Assembly (NCBI GenBank): GCA_002189035.1
Contig: NEEC01000035.1
Span: 31,409-95,408, forward strand
Direction: 5' to 3'
Length of the DNA: 64,000 nucleotides
DNA from: Utricularia gibba
Taxonomy: Eukaryota; Streptophyta; Magnoliopsida; Lamiales; Lentibulariaceae
Shown: one piece after another, positions 24,499 to 39,600 of the stretch
Numbering within the stretch: the first letter of the stretch is position 1
How the letters are laid out: each line of letters starts with the position of its first letter
Made by a program: the position numbers and the translations under genes
The notes under the pieces: generated by a model
The model's input: the letters and a program-made list of their open reading frames with translations, nothing else
Database searches by the model: none
What the model was told of the DNA's origin: nothing

Positions 24499-27400
24499 AT
24501 GCATCCTCGGACGAAGATGCTTTTTCAACACGGAAGCTGACCGGCACGGAAGGGTTCGAAACGGTATGCCGGGCGCAGCGTGACTCATCTTGATCTTCAA
24601 GATATCGAGATGCCGAACGGTGTGCGAGGCCACCATGAGGCTGCGGGTAGGAACACACCAGAGCTTGTTCAGAGATCGCTCGAAAACCCATACTTCACGT
24701 CACCCAATAAAACGCAGATGTTTTGCAAGAAAATCACAATCGCGTCGATTCTCGTGTTCCGAGTCGCATCGTCGCGAACGTGGTGGCCAATTTTGGCACA
24801 TCTGAAGGCTAATATAAGGCGATAATTCGAGCTCTGATGCATCCTCGGACGAAGATGCTTTCAACACGGAAGCTGACCGCACGGAAAGGGGTTCGAAACG
24901 TATGCCGGCGCAGCGTGACTCATCACTTTTTCAGATATCGCCGAAATACCGAACGGTGTGCGAGGCCACCATGAGGCTGCGGGTAGGGACACACCCAGAG
25001 CTTGTTCAGAGATCGCCTCGAAAACCCATACTTCACGTCATCCAATAAAACGCAGATGTTTTGCAAGCGAAAATCACAATCGCGTCGATTCTCGTGTTCC
25101 GAAACGCATCGTCGCGAACGTGGTGGCCAATTTGTGGCACATCTGAAGGCTAATATAAGGCGATAATTCGAGCTGATGCATCCTCGGACGAAGATGCTTT
25201 CAACACGGAAGCTGACCGGCACGGAAAGGGTTCGAAACGGTATGCCGGCGCAGCGTGACTCATCTTGATCTTCAAGATATCGACGAGATGCCGAACGGTG
25301 TGCGAGGCCACCATGAGGCTGCGGGTAGGAACACACCTAGAGCTTGTTCAGAGATCGCTCGAAAACCCATACTTCACGTCACCCAATAAAACGCAGATGT
25401 TTTGCAAGGCGAAAATCACAATCGCGTCGATTCTCGTGTTCCGAGTCGCATCGTGCGTGGTGGCCAATTTGTGGCACATCTGAAGGCTAATATAAGGCGA
25501 TAATTCGAGCTCTGATGCATCCTCGGACGAAGATGCTTTCAACACGGAAGCTGACCGGCACGGAAAGGGTTCGAAACGGTATGCCGGGCGCAGCGTGACT
25601 CATCTTGATCTTCAAGATATCGACGAGATGCCGAACGGTGTGCGAGGCCACCATGAGGCTGCGGGTAGGACACACCAGAGCTTGTTCAGAGATCGCCTCG
25701 AAAACCCATACTTCACGTCACCCAATAAAACGCAGATGTTTGCAAGGCGAAAATCACAATCGCGTCGATTCTCGTGTTCCGAGTCGCATCGTCGCGAACG
25801 TGGTGGCCAATTTGTGGCACATCTGAAGGCTAATATAAGGCGATAATTCGAGCTCTGATGCATCCTCGGACGAAGATGCTTTCAACACGGAAGCTGACCG
25901 GCACGGAAGGGTTCGAAACGGTATGCCGGGCGCAGCGTGACTCATCTTGATTTCAAGATATCGCCGAAATGCCGAACGGTGTGCGAGGCCACCATGAGGC
26001 TGCGGGTAGGGACACACCCAGAGCTTGTTCAGAGATCGCTCGAAAACCCATACTTCACGTCATCCAATAAAACGCAGATGTTTTGCAAGGCGAAAATCAC
26101 AATCGCGTCGATTCTCGTGTTCCGAGTCGCATCGTCGCGAACGTGGTGGCCAATTTGTGGCACATCTGAAGGCTAATATAAGGCGATAATTCGAGCTCTG
26201 ATGCATCCTCGGACGAAGATGCTTTCAACACGGAAGCTGACCGGCACGGAAAGGGGTTCGAAACGGTATGCCGCGCAGCGTGACTCATCACGGTTTTCAG
26301 GATATCGCCGAAATACCGAACGGTGTGCGAGGCCACCATGAGGCTGCGGGTAGGGAACACCCAGAGCTTGTTCAGAGATCGCTCGAAAACCCATACTTCA
26401 CGTCATCCAATAAAACGCAGATCTTTTGCAAGCCGAAAATCACAATCGCGTCGATTCTCGTGTTCCGAAACTCATCGTCGCGAACGTGGTGGCCAATTTG
26501 TGGCACATCTGAAGGCTAATATAAGGCGATAATTCGAGCTCTGATGCATCCTCGGACGAAGATGCTTTCAACACGGAAGCTGACCGGCACGGAAAGGGGT
26601 TCGAAACGGTATGCCCGGCGCAGCGTGACTCATCTTGATCTTCAAGATATCGACGAGATGCCGAACGGTGTGCGAGGCCACCATGAGGCTGCGGGTAGGA
26701 ACACACCAGAGCTTGTTCAGAGATCGCCTCGAAAACCCATACTTCACGTCACCCAATAAAACGCAGATTTTTGCAAGGCGAAAATCACAATCGCGTCGAT
26801 TCTCGTGTTCCGAGTCGCATCGTCGCGAACGTGGTGGCCAATTTGTGGCACATCTGAAGGCTAATATAAGGCGATAATTCGAGCTCTGATGCATCCTCGG
26901 ACGAAGATGCTTTCAACACGGAAGCTGACCGGCACGGAAAGGGGTTCGAAACGGTATGCCGGGCGCAGCGTGACTCATCTTGATCTTCAAGATATCGACG
27001 AGATGCCGAACGGTGTGCGAGGCCACCATGAGGCTGCGGGTAGGACACACCAGAGCTTGTTCAGAGATCGCCTCGAAAACCCATACTTCACGTCACCCAA
27101 TAAAACGCAGATGTTTTGCAAGGCGAAAATCACAATCGCGTCGATTCTCGTGTTCCGAGTCGCATCGTCGCGAACGTGGTGGCCAATTTGTGGCACATCT
27201 GAAGGCTAATATAAGGCGATAATTCGAGCTCTGATGCATCCTCGGACGAAGATGCTTTCAACACGGAAGCTGACCGGCACGGAAAGGGTTCGAAACGGTA
27301 TGCCGGCGCAGCGTGACTCATCATTTCAGATATCGCCGAATACCGAACGGTGTGCGAGGCCACCCGGCTGCGGGTAGGGACACACCCAGAGCTTGTTCAG

Positions 27401-30400
27401 AGATCGCCTCGAAAACCCATACTTCACGTCACCCAATAAAACGCAGATGTTTTGCAAGCGAAAATCACAATCGCGTCGATTCTCGTGTTCCGAACGCATC
27501 GTCGCGAACGTGGTGGCCAATTTGTGGCACATCTGAAGGCTAATATAAGGCGATAATTCGAGCTCTGATGCATCCTCGGACGAAGATGCTTTCAACACGG
27601 AAGCTGACCGGCACGGAAAGGGGTTCGAAACGGTATGCCGGCGCAGTGACTCATCTTGATCTTCAAGATATCGACGAGATGCCGAACGGTGTGCGAGGCC
27701 ACCATGAGGCTGCGGGTAGGGACACACCCAGAGCTTGTTCAGAGATCGCCTCGAAAACCCATACTTCACGTCACCCAATAAAACGCAGATGTTTTGCAAG
27801 CGAAAATCACAATCGCGTCGATTCTCGTGTTCCGAGTCGCATCGTCGCGAACGTGGTGGCCAATTTGTGGCACATCTGAAGGCTAATATAAGGCGATAAT
27901 TCGAGCTCTGATGCATCCTCGGACGAAGATGCTTTCAACACGGAAGCTGACCGGCACGGAAAGGGGTTCGAAACGGTATGCCGGCGCAGCGTGACTCATC
28001 TTGATCTTCAAGATATCGACGAATGCCGAACGGTGTGCGAGGCCACCATGAGGCTGCGGGTAGGAACACACCAGAGCTTGTTCAGAGATCGCCTCGAAAA
28101 CCCATACTTCACGTCACCAATAAAACGCAGATGTTTTGCAAGGCGAAAATCACAATCGCGTCGATTCTCGTGTTCCGAGTCGCATCGTCGCGAACGTGGT
28201 GGCCAATTTGTGGCACATCTGAAGGCTAATATAAGGCGATAATTCGAGCTCTGATGCATCCTCGGACGAAGATGCTTTCAACACGGAAGCTGACCGGCAC
28301 GGAAAGGGGTTCGAAACGGTATGCCCGGCGCAGCGTGACTCATCTTGATTTCAAGATATCGACGAGATGCCGAACGGTGTGCGAGGCCACCATGAGGCTG
28401 CGGGTAGGACACACCAGAGCTTGTTCAGAGATCGCTCGAAAACCCACTTCACGTCACCCAATAAAACGCAGATGTTTTGCAAGCGAAAATCACAATCGCG
28501 TCGATTCTCGTGTTCCGAGTCGCATCGTCGCGAACGTGGTGGCCAATTTGTGGCACATCTGAAGGCTAATATAAGGCGATAATTCGAGCTCTGATGCATC
28601 CTCGGACGAAGATGCTTTCAACACGGAAGCTGACCGGCACGGAAAGGGGTTCGAAACGGTATGCCGGGCGCAGCGTGACTCATCTTGATCTTCAAGATAT
28701 CGACGAGATGCCGAACGTGTGCGAGGCCACCATGAGGCTGCGGGTAGGACACACCCAGAGCTTGTTCAGAGATCGCTCGAAAACCCATACTTCACGTCAC
28801 CCAATAAAACGCAGATCTTTTGCAAGCGAAAATCACAATCGCGTCGATTCTCGTGTTCCGAAGTCATCGTCGCGAACGTGGGCCAATTTGTGGCACATCT
28901 GAAGGCTAATATAGGCGATAATTCGAGCTCTGATGCATCCTCGGACGAAGATGCTTTCAACACGGAAGCTGACCGGCACGGAAAGGGTTCGAAACGGTAT
29001 GCCGGCGCAGCGTGACTCATCTTGATTTCAAGATATCGACGATGCCGAACGGTGTGCGAGGCCACCATGAGGCTGCGGGTAGGAACACACCAGAGCTTGT
29101 TCAGAGATCGCCTCGAAAACCCATACTTCACGTCACCCAATAAAACGCAGATGTTTTGCAAGCGAAAATCACAATCGCGTCGATTCTCGTGTTCCGAGTC
29201 GCATCGTCGCGAACGTGGTGGCCAATTTGTGGCACATCTGAAGGCTAATATAAGGCGATAATTCGAGCTCTGATGCATCCTCGGACGAAGATGCTTTCAA
29301 CACGGAAGCTGACCGGCACGGAAAGGGGTTCGAAACGGTATGCCGGGCGCAGCGTGACTCATCGTTTTCAAGATATCCGAGATGCCGAACGGTGTGCGAG
29401 GCCACCATGAGGCTGCGGGTAGGGACACACCCAGAGCTTGTTCAGAGATCGCTCGAAAACCCATACTTCACGTCATCCAATAAAACGCAGATCTTTTGCA
29501 AGCCGAAATCACAATCGCGTCGATTCTCGTGTTCCGAACTCATCGTCGCGAACGTGGTGGCCAATTTGTGGCACATCTGAAGGCTAATATAAGGCGATAA
29601 TTCGAGCTCTGATGCATCCTCGGACGAAGATGCTTTCAACACGGAAGCTGACCGGCACGGAAAGGGGTTCGAAACGGTATGCCGGGCGCAGCGTGACTCA
29701 TCTTGATTTCAAGATATCGCGAATGCCGAACGTGTGCGAGGCCACCATGAGGCTGCGGGTAGGGAACACACCAGAGCTTGTTCAGAGATCGCCTCGAAAA
29801 CCCATACTTCACGTCACCAATAAAACGCAGATGTTTTGCAAGGCGAAAATCACAATCGCGTCGATTCTCGTGTTCCGAGTCGCATCGTCGCGAACGTGGT
29901 GGCCAATTTGTGGCACATCTGAAGGCTAATATAAGGCGATAATTCGAGCTCTGATGCATCCTCGGACGAAGATGCTTTCAACACGGAAGCTGACCGGCAC
30001 GGAAGGGTTCGAAACGGTATGCCGGCGCAGCGTGACTCATCTTGATTTTCAGATATCGAGATGCCGAACGGTGTGCGAGGCCACCATGAGGCTGCGGGTA
30101 GGGACACACCCAGAGCTTGTTCAGAGATCGCCTCGAAAACCCATACTTCACGTCACCAATAAAACGCAGATTTTGCAAGGCGAAAATCACAATCGCGTCG
30201 ATTCTCGTGTTCCGAGTCGCATCGTCGCGAACGTGGTGGTGCCAATTTGTGGCACATCTGAAGGCTAAATAAGGCGATAATTCGAGCTCTGATGCATCCT
30301 CGGACGAAGATGCTTTCAACACGGAAGCTGACCGGCACGGAAAGGGGTTCGAAACGGTATGCCGGCGCAGCGTGACTCATCACGGTTTTCAGGATATCAC

Positions 30401-33400
30401 GAAATACCGAACGGTGTGCGAGGCCACCATGAGGCTGCGGGTAGGGACACACCCAGAGCTTGTTCAGAGATCGCCTCGAAAACCCATACTTCACGTCACC
30501 CAATAAACGCAGATTTTTGCAAGCGAAAATCACAATCGCGTCGATTCTCGTGTTCCGAACTCATCGTCGCGAACGTGGTGGCCAATTTGTGGCACATCTG
30601 AAGGCTAATATAAGGCGATAATTCGAGCTCTGATGCATCCTCGGACGAAGATGCTTTCAACACGGAAGCTGACCGGCACGGAAAGGGTTCGAAACGGTAT
30701 GCCGGCGCAGCGTGACTCATCTTGATCTTCAAGATATCGACGAAGATGCCGAACGGTGTGCGAGGCCACCATGAGGCTGCGGGTAGGAACACACCTAGAG
30801 CTTGTTCAGAGATCGCCTCGAAAACCCATACTTCACGTCACCCAATAAAACGCAGATGTTTTGCAAGGCGAAAATCACAATCGCGTCGATTCTCGTGTTC
30901 CGAGTCGCATCGTCGCGAACGTGGTGGCCAATTTGTGGCACATCTGAAGGCTAAATAAGGCGATAATTCGAGCTCTGATGCATCCTCGGACGAAGATGCT
31001 TTCAACACGGAAGCTGACCGGCACGGAAAGGGGTTCGAAACGGTATGCGGCGCAGCGTGACTCATCTTGATTTTCAAGATATCGACGAATACCGAACGGT
31101 GTGCGAGGCCACCATGAGGCTGCGGGTAGGACACACCAGAGCTTGTTCAGAGATCGCTCGAAAACCCATACTTCACGTCACCCAATAAAACGCAGATGTT
31201 TTGCAAGGCGAAAATCACAATCGCGTCGATTCTCGTGTTCCGAGTCGCATCGTCGCGAACGTGGTGGCCAATTTGTGGCACATCTGAAGGCTAATATAAG
31301 GCGATAATTCGAGCTCTGATGCATCCTCGACGAAGATGCTTTCAACACGGAAGCTGACCGGCACGGAAAGGGGTTCGAAACGGTATGCCGGCGCAGCGTG
31401 ACTCATCATTTCAGATATCGCCGAATACCGAACGGTGTGCGAGGCCACCATGAGGCTGCGGGTAGGGACACACCCAGAGCTTGTTCAGAGATCGCTCGAA
31501 AACCCATACTTCACGTCATCCAATAAAACGCAGATCTTTTGCAAGCGAAAATCACAATCGCGTCGATTCTCGTGTTCGCATCGTCGCGAACGTGGTGGCC
31601 AATTTGTGGCACATCTGAAGGCTAATATAAGGCGATAATTCGAGCTCTGATGCATCCTCGGACGAAGATGCTTTCAACACGGAAGCTGACCGGCACGGAA
31701 AGGGGTTCGAAACGGTATGCCGGGCGCAGCGTGACTCATCTTGATCTTCAAGATATCGACGAATGCCGAACGGTGTGCGAGGCCACCATGAGGCTGCGGG
31801 TAGGAACACACCAGAGCTTGTTCAGAGATCGCTCGAAAACCCATACTTCACGTCACCCAATAAAACGCAGATGTTTTGCAAGGCGAAAATCACAATCGCG
31901 TCGATTCTCGTGTTCCGAGTCGCATCGTCGCGAACGTGGTGGCCAATTTGTGGCACATCTGAAGGCTAATATAAGGCGATAATTCGAGCTCTGATGCATC
32001 CTCGGACGAAGATGCTTTCAACACGGAAGCTGACCGGCACGGAAAGGGGTTCGAAACGGTATGCCGGCGCAGCGTGACTCATCTTGATCTTCAAGATATC
32101 GACGAGATGCCGAACGTGTGCGAGCCACCATGAGGCTGCGGGTAGGAACACACCTAGAGCTTGTTCAGAGATCGCTCGAAAACCCATACTTCACGTCACC
32201 CAATAAAAAACAGATGTTTTGCAAGCGAAAATCACAATCGCGTCGATTCTCGTGTTCCGAGTCGCATCGTCGCGAACGTGGTGGCCAATTTGTGGCACAT
32301 CTGAAGGCTAATATAAGGCGATAATTCGAGCTCTGATGCATCCTCGGACGAAGATGCTTTCAACACGGAAGCTGACCGGCACGGAAAGGGGTTCGAAACG
32401 GTATGCCGGCGCAGCGTGACTCATCTTGATTTCAAGATATCGACGAATACCGAACGGTGTGCGAGGCCACCATGAGGCTGCGGGTAGGACACACCCAGAG
32501 CTTGTTCAGAGATCGCATCGAAAACCCATACTTCACGTCATCCAATAAAACGCAGATGTTTTGCAAGCGAAAATCACAATCGCGTCGATTCTCGTGTTCC
32601 GAAACTCATCGTCGCGAACGTGGTGGCCAATTTGTGGCACATCTGAAGGCTAATATAAGGCGATAATTCGAGCTCTGATGCATCCTCGGACGAAGATGCT
32701 TTCAACACGGAAGCTGACCGGCACGGAAAGGGGTTCGAAACGGTATGCCGGCGCAGCGTGACTCATCGATTTCAAGATATCGACGAGATGCCGAACGGTG
32801 TGCGAGGCCACCATGAGGCTGCGGGTAGGACACACCAGAGCTTGTTCAGAGATCGCCTCGAAAACCCATACTTCACGTCACCCAATAAAACGCAGATGTT
32901 TTGCAAGGCGAAAATCACAATCGCGTCGATTCTCGTGTTCCGAGTCATCGTCGCGAACGTGGTGGCCAATTTGTGGCACATCTGAAGGCTAATATAAGGC
33001 GATAATTCGAGCTCTGATGCATCCTCGGACGAAGATGCTTTCAACACGGAAGCTGACCGGCACGGAAAGGGGTTCGAAACGGTATGCCGGGCGCAGCGTG
33101 ACTCATCGATTTCAGATATCGACGAATCCGAACGGTGTGCGAGGCCACCATGAGGCTGCGGGTAGGGACACACCCAGAGCTTGTTCAGAGATCGCTCGAA
33201 AACCCATACTTCACGTCATCCAATAAAACGCAGATGTTTTGCAAGCGAAAATCACAATCGCGTCGATTCTCGCGCATCGTCGCGAACGTGGTGGCCAATT
33301 TGTGGCACATCTGAAGGCTAATATAAGGCGATAATTCGAGCTCTGATGCATCCTCGGACGAAGATGCTTTCAACACGGAAGCTGACCGGCACGGAAAGGG

Positions 33401-36395
33401 GTTCGAAACGGTATGCCGGCGCAGCGTGACTCATCTTGATCTTCAAGATATCGACGAGATGCCGAACGGTGTGCGAGGCCACCATGAGGCTGCGGGTAGG
33501 AACACCCAGAGCTTGTTCAGAGATCGCTCGAAAACCCATACTTCACGTCACCCAATAAAACGCAGATGTTTTGCAAGGCGAAAATCACAATCGCGTCGAT
33601 TCTCGTGTTCCGAGTCGCATCGTCGCGAACGTGGTGGCCAATTTGTGGCACATCTGAAGGCTAATATAAGGCGATAATTCGAGCTCTGATGCATCCTCGG
33701 ACGAAGATGCTTTCAACACGGAGCTGACCGGCACGGAAGGGGTTCGAAACGGTATGCCCGGCGCAGCGTGACTCATCTTGATTTCAAATATCGACGAGAT
33801 GCCGAACGGTGTGCGAGGCCACCATGAGGCTGCGGGTAGGAACACACCTAGAGCTTGTTCAGAGATCGCCTCGAAAACCCATACTTCACGTCACCCAATA
33901 AAACGCAGATGTTTTGCAAGCGAAAATCACAATCGCGTCGATTCTCGTGTTCCGAGTCGCATCGTCGCGAACGTGGTGGCCAATTTGTGGCACATCTGAA
34001 GGCTAATATAAGGCGATAATTCGAGCTCTGATGCATCCTCGGACGAAGATGCTTTCAACACGGAAGCTGACCGGCACGGAAAGGGGTTCGAAACGGTATG
34101 CCGGCGCAGCGTGACTCATCATTTCAAGATATCGACGAATGCCGAACGGTGTGCGAGGCCACCATGAGGCTGCGGGTAGGGACACACCAGAGCTTGTTCA
34201 GAGATCGCTCGAAAACCCATACTTCACGTCATCCAATAAAACGCAGATCTTTTGCAAGCCGAAAATCACAATCGCGTCGATTCTCGTGTTCCGAAACTCA
34301 TCGTCGCGAACGTGGTGGCCAATTTGTGGCACATCTGAAGGCTAATATAAGGCGATAATTCGAGCTCTGATGCATCCTCGGACGAAGATGCTTTCAACAC
34401 GGAAGCTGACCACGGAAGGGTTCGAAACGGTATGCCGGCGCAGCGTGACTCATCTTGATCTTCAAGATATCGACGAGATGCCGAACGGTGTGCGAGGCCA
34501 CCATGAGGCTGCGGGTAGGACACACCAGAGCTTGTTCAGAGATCGCCTCGAAAACCCATACTTCACGTCACCCAATAAAACGCAGATGTTTTGCAAGGCG
34601 AAAATCACAATCGCGTCGATTCTCGTGTTCCGAGTCGCATCGTCGCGAACGTGGTGGCCAATTTGTGGCACATCTGAAGGCTAATATAAGGCGATAATTC
34701 GAGCTCTGATGCATCCTCGGACGAAGATGCTTTCAACACGGAAGCTGACCGGCACGGAAAGGGGTTCGAAACGGTATGCCGGCGCAGCGTGACTCATCAC
34801 GGTTTTCAGATATCGAAATGCCGAACGGTGTGCGAGGCCACCATGAGGCTGCGGGTAGGGACACACCCAGAGCTTGTTCAGAGATCGCATCGAAAACCCA
34901 TACTTCACGTCATCCAATAAAACGCAGATCTTTTGCAAGCGAAAATCACAATCGCGTCGATTCTCGTGTTCCGAAACTCATCGTCGCGAACGTGGTGGCC
35001 AATTTGTGGCACATCTGAAGGCTAATATAAGGCGATAATTCGAGCTCTGATGCATCCTCGGACGAAGATGCTTTCAACACGGAAGCTGACCGGCACGGAA
35101 AGGGGTTCGAAACGGTATGCCGGCGCAGCGTGACTCATCACTTCAGATATCGACGAAATACCGAACGGTGTGCGAGGCCACCATGAGGCTGCGGGTAGGA
35201 CACACCCAGAGCTTGTTCAGAGATCGCCTCGAAAACCCATACTTCACGTCACCCAATAAAACGCAGATGTTTTGCAAGCGAAAATCACAATCGCGTCGAT
35301 TCTCGTGTTCCGAGTGCATCGTCGCGAACGTGGTGGCCAATTTGTGGCACATCTGAAGGCTATATAAGGCGATAATTCGAGCTCTGATGCATCCTCGGAC
35401 GAAGATGCTTTCAACACGGAAGCTGACCGGCACGGAAAGGGGTTCGAAACGGTATGCCGGGCGCAGCGTGACTCATCAGATTTCAAGATATCGACGAATG
35501 CCGAACGGTGTGCGAGGCCACCATGAGGCTGCGGGTAGGACACACCAGAGCTTGTTCAGAGATCGCCTCGAAAACCCATACTTCACGTCATCCAATAAAA
35601 CGCAGATGTTTTGCAAGGCGAAAATCACAATCGCGTCGATTCTCGTGTTCCGAGTCGCATCGTCGCGAACGTGGTGGCCAATTTGTGGCACATCTGAAGG
35701 CTAATAAGGCGATAATTCGAGCTCTGATGCATCCTCGGACGAAGATGCTTTCAACACGGAAGCTGACCGGCACGGAAAGGGGTTCGAAACGGTACGGCGC
35801 AGCGTGACTCATCTTGATCTTCAATATCGACGAGATGCCGAACGGTGTGCGAGGCCACCATGAGGCTGCGGGTAGGAACACACCAGAGCTTGTTCAGAGA
35901 TCGCTCGAAAACCCATACTTCACGTCACCCAATAAAACGCAGATGTTTTGCAAGGCGAAAATCACAATCGCGTCGATTCTCGTGTTCCGAGTCGCATCGT
36001 CGCGAACGTGGTGGCCAATTTGTGGCACATCTGAAGGCTAATATAAGGCGATAATTCGAGCTCTGATGCATCCTCGGACGAAGATGCTTTCAACACGGAA
36101 GCTGACCGCACGGAAAGGGTTCGAAACGGTATGCCGAGCGCAGCGTGACTCATCACGGTTTTCAGATATTACCGAACGGTGTGCGAGGCCACCATGAGGC
36201 TGCGGGTAGGGACACACCAGAGCTTGTTCAGAGATCGCCTCGAAAACCCATACTTCACGTCATCCAATAAAACGCAGATCTTTTGCAAGCCGAAAATCAC
36301 AATCGCGTCGATTCTCGTGTTCCGAGTCGTCGCGAACGTGGTGGCCAATTTGTGGCACATCTGAAGGCTAATATAAGGCGATAATTCGAGCTCTG

Positions 36396-36655
36396 ATGCA
36401 TCCTCGGACGAAGATGCTTTCAACACGGAAGCTGACCGGCACGGAAAGGGGTTCGAAACGGTATGCCGGGCGCAGCGTGACTCATCTTGATCTTCAAGAT
36501 ATCGACGAGATGCCGAACGGTGTGCGAGGCCACCATGAGGCTGCGGGTAGGAACACACCAGAGCTTGTTCAGAGATCTTGTTCAGATGATCGCGTCTCGA
36601 AAACCCAATTTGTGGCACATCTGAAGGCTAATATAAGGCGATAATTCGAGCTCTG
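36396..36655 (+). repeat. 260-bp deleted satellite unit
   Basis: The unit is normal up to agcttgttcagagatc. It then repeats ttgttcaga within about ten bases (near 36,574) and jumps from cgaaaaccca straight to aatttgtggcac at about 36,602-36,612, losing roughly 85 bp of the normal middle. The join shares the trinucleotide CCA between the two parent positions (aaaCCCAtac and ggCCAattt). Confidence 0.75.
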
Positions 36656-39600
36656 ATGCATCCTCGGACGAAGATGCTTTCAACACGGAAGCTGACCGGC
36701 ACGGAAAGGGGTTCGAAACGGTATGCCGGGCGCAGCGTGACTCATCTTGCAAGCGAAGATCGCCGAACGGTCGAGGCCGAATCTGCGGGCTCGATTCTCG
36801 TCGAAAACCCATACTTCACGTCACCCAATAAAACCAGATGTTTTGCAAGGCGAAAATCACAATCGCGTCGATTCTCGTGTTCCGAACGTGGTGGCCAATT
36901 TGTGGCACATCTGAAGGCTAATATAAGGCGATAATTCGAGCTCTGATGCATCCTCGGACGAAGATGCTTTCAACACGGAAGCTGACCGGCACGGAAAGGG
37001 GTTCGAAACGGTATGCCGGCGCAGCGTGACTCATCACTTTTCAGGATATCGACGAATACCGAACGGTGTGCGAGGCCACCATGAGGCTGCGGGTAGGGAC
37101 ACACCCAGAGCTTGTTCAGAGATCGCTCGAAAACCCATACTTCACGTCATCCAATAAAACGCAGATCTTTTGCAAGCGAAAATCACAATCGCGTCGATTC
37201 TCGTGTTCCGAAACTCATCGTCGCGAACGTGGTGGCCAATTTGTGGCACATCTGAAGGCTAATATAAGGCGATAATTCGAGCTCTGATGCATCCTCGGAC
37301 GAAGATGCTTTCAACACGGAAGCTGACCGGCACGGAAAGGGGTTCGAAACGGTATGCCGCGCAGCGTGACTCATCTTGATTTCAGATATCGACGAAATAC
37401 CGAACGGTGTGCGAGGCCACCATGAGGCTGCGGGTAGGACACACCAGAGCTTGTTCAGAGATCGCCTCGAAAACCCATACTTCACGTCATCCAATAAAAC
37501 GCAGATGTTTTGCAAGGCGAAAATCACAATCGCGTCGATTCTCGTGTTCCGAGTCGCATCGTCGCGAACGTGGTGGCCAATTTGTGGCACATCTGAAGGC
37601 TAATATAAGGCGATAATTCGAGCTCTGATGCATCCTCGGACGAAGATGCTTTCAACACGGAAGCTGACCGGCACGGAAAGGGGTTCGAAACGGTATGCCG
37701 GCGCAGCGTGACTCATCACGGTTTTCAGGATATCCCGAAATACCGAACGGTGTGCGAGGCCACCATGAGGCTGCGGGTAGGACACACCAGAGCTTGTTCA
37801 GAGATCGCTCGAAAACCCATACTTCACGTCACCCAATAAAACGCAGATGTTTTGCAAGGCGAAAATCACAATCGCGTCGATTCTCGTGTTCCGAGTCGCA
37901 TCGTCGCGAACGTGGTGGCCAATTTGTGGCACATCTGAAGGCTAATATAAGGCGATAATTCGAGCTCTGATGCATCCTCGGACGAAGATGCTTTCAACAC
38001 GGAAGCTGACCGGCACGGAAAGGGGTTCGAAACGGTATGCCGGGCGCAGCGTGACTCATTTTTCAGATATCGATACCGAACGGTGTGCGAGGCCACCATG
38101 AGGCTGCGGGTAGGGACACACCCAGAGCTTGTTCAGAGATCGCCTCGAAAACCCATACTTCACGTCACCCAATAAAACAGATGTTTTGCAAGCGAAAATC
38201 ACAATCGCGTCGTTCTCGTGTTCCGATCGCATCGTCGCGAACGTGGTGGCCAATTTGTGGCACATCTGAAGGCTAATATAAGGCGATAATTCGAGCTCTG
38301 ATGCATCCTCGGACGAAGATGCTTTCAACACGGAAGCTGACCGGCACGGAAAGGGGTTCGAAACGGTATGCCGGGCGCAGCGTGGATATCGACGATGCCG
38401 AACGGTGTGCGAGGCCACCATGAGGCTGCGGGTAGGGACACACCAGAGCTTGTTCAGAGATCGCCTCGAAAACCCATACTTCACGTCACCCAATAAAACG
38501 CAGATGTTTTGCAAGGCGAAAATCACAATCGCGTCGATTCTCGTGTTCCGTCGCATCGAACGTGGTGGCCAATCACATCTGAAGAATATAAGGCGATAAT
38601 TCGAGCTCTGATGCATCCTCGGACGAAGATGCTTTCAACACGGAAGCTGACCGGCACGGAAAGGGGTTCGAAACGGTATGCCGGCGCAGCGTGACTCATC
38701 TTGAAAGATATCGACGAATAACGGTGTGCGAGGCCACCATGAGGCTGCGGGTAGCACACCTGAGTTGTTCAGAGATCGCCTCGAAAACCCATACTTCACG
38801 TCATCCAATAAAACGCAGATGTTTTGCAAGGCGAAAATCACAATCGCGTCGATTCTCGTGTTCCGAGTCGCATCGTCGCGAACGTGGTGGCCAATTTGTG
38901 GCACATCTGAAGGCTAAATAAGGCGATAATTCGAGCTCTGATGCATCCTCGGACGAAGATGCTTTCAACACGGAAGCTGACCGGCACGGAAAGGGTTCGA
39001 AACGGTATGCCGGGCGCAGCGTGACTCATCTTGATCTTCAAGATATCGACGAATGCCGAACGGTGTGCGAGGCCACCATGAGGCTGCGGGTAGGACACAC
39101 CCAGAGCTTGTTCAGAGATCGCCTCGAAAACCCATACTTCACGTCATCCAATAAAACGCAGATCTTTTGCAAGCCGAAAATCACAATCGCGTCGATTCTC
39201 GTGTTCCGAAACTCATCGTCGCGAACGTGGTGGCCAATTTGTGGCACATCTGAAGGCTAATATAAGGCGATAATTCGAGCTCTGATGCATCCTCGGACGA
39301 AGATGCTTTCAACACGGAAGCTGACCGGCACGGAAAGGGGTTCGAAACGGTATGCCGGCGCAGCGTGACTCATCATTTCAGGATATCGAAATACCGAACG
39401 GTGTGCGAGGCCACCATGAGGCTGCGGGTAGGGACACACCCAGAGCTTGTTCAGAGATCGCTCGAAAACCCATACTTCACGTCACCAATAAAACGCAGAT
39501 GTTTTGCAAGGCGAAAATCACAATCGCGTCGATTCTCGTGTTCCGACGCATCGTCGCGAACGTGGTGGCCAATTTGTGGCACATCTGAAGGCTAATATAA

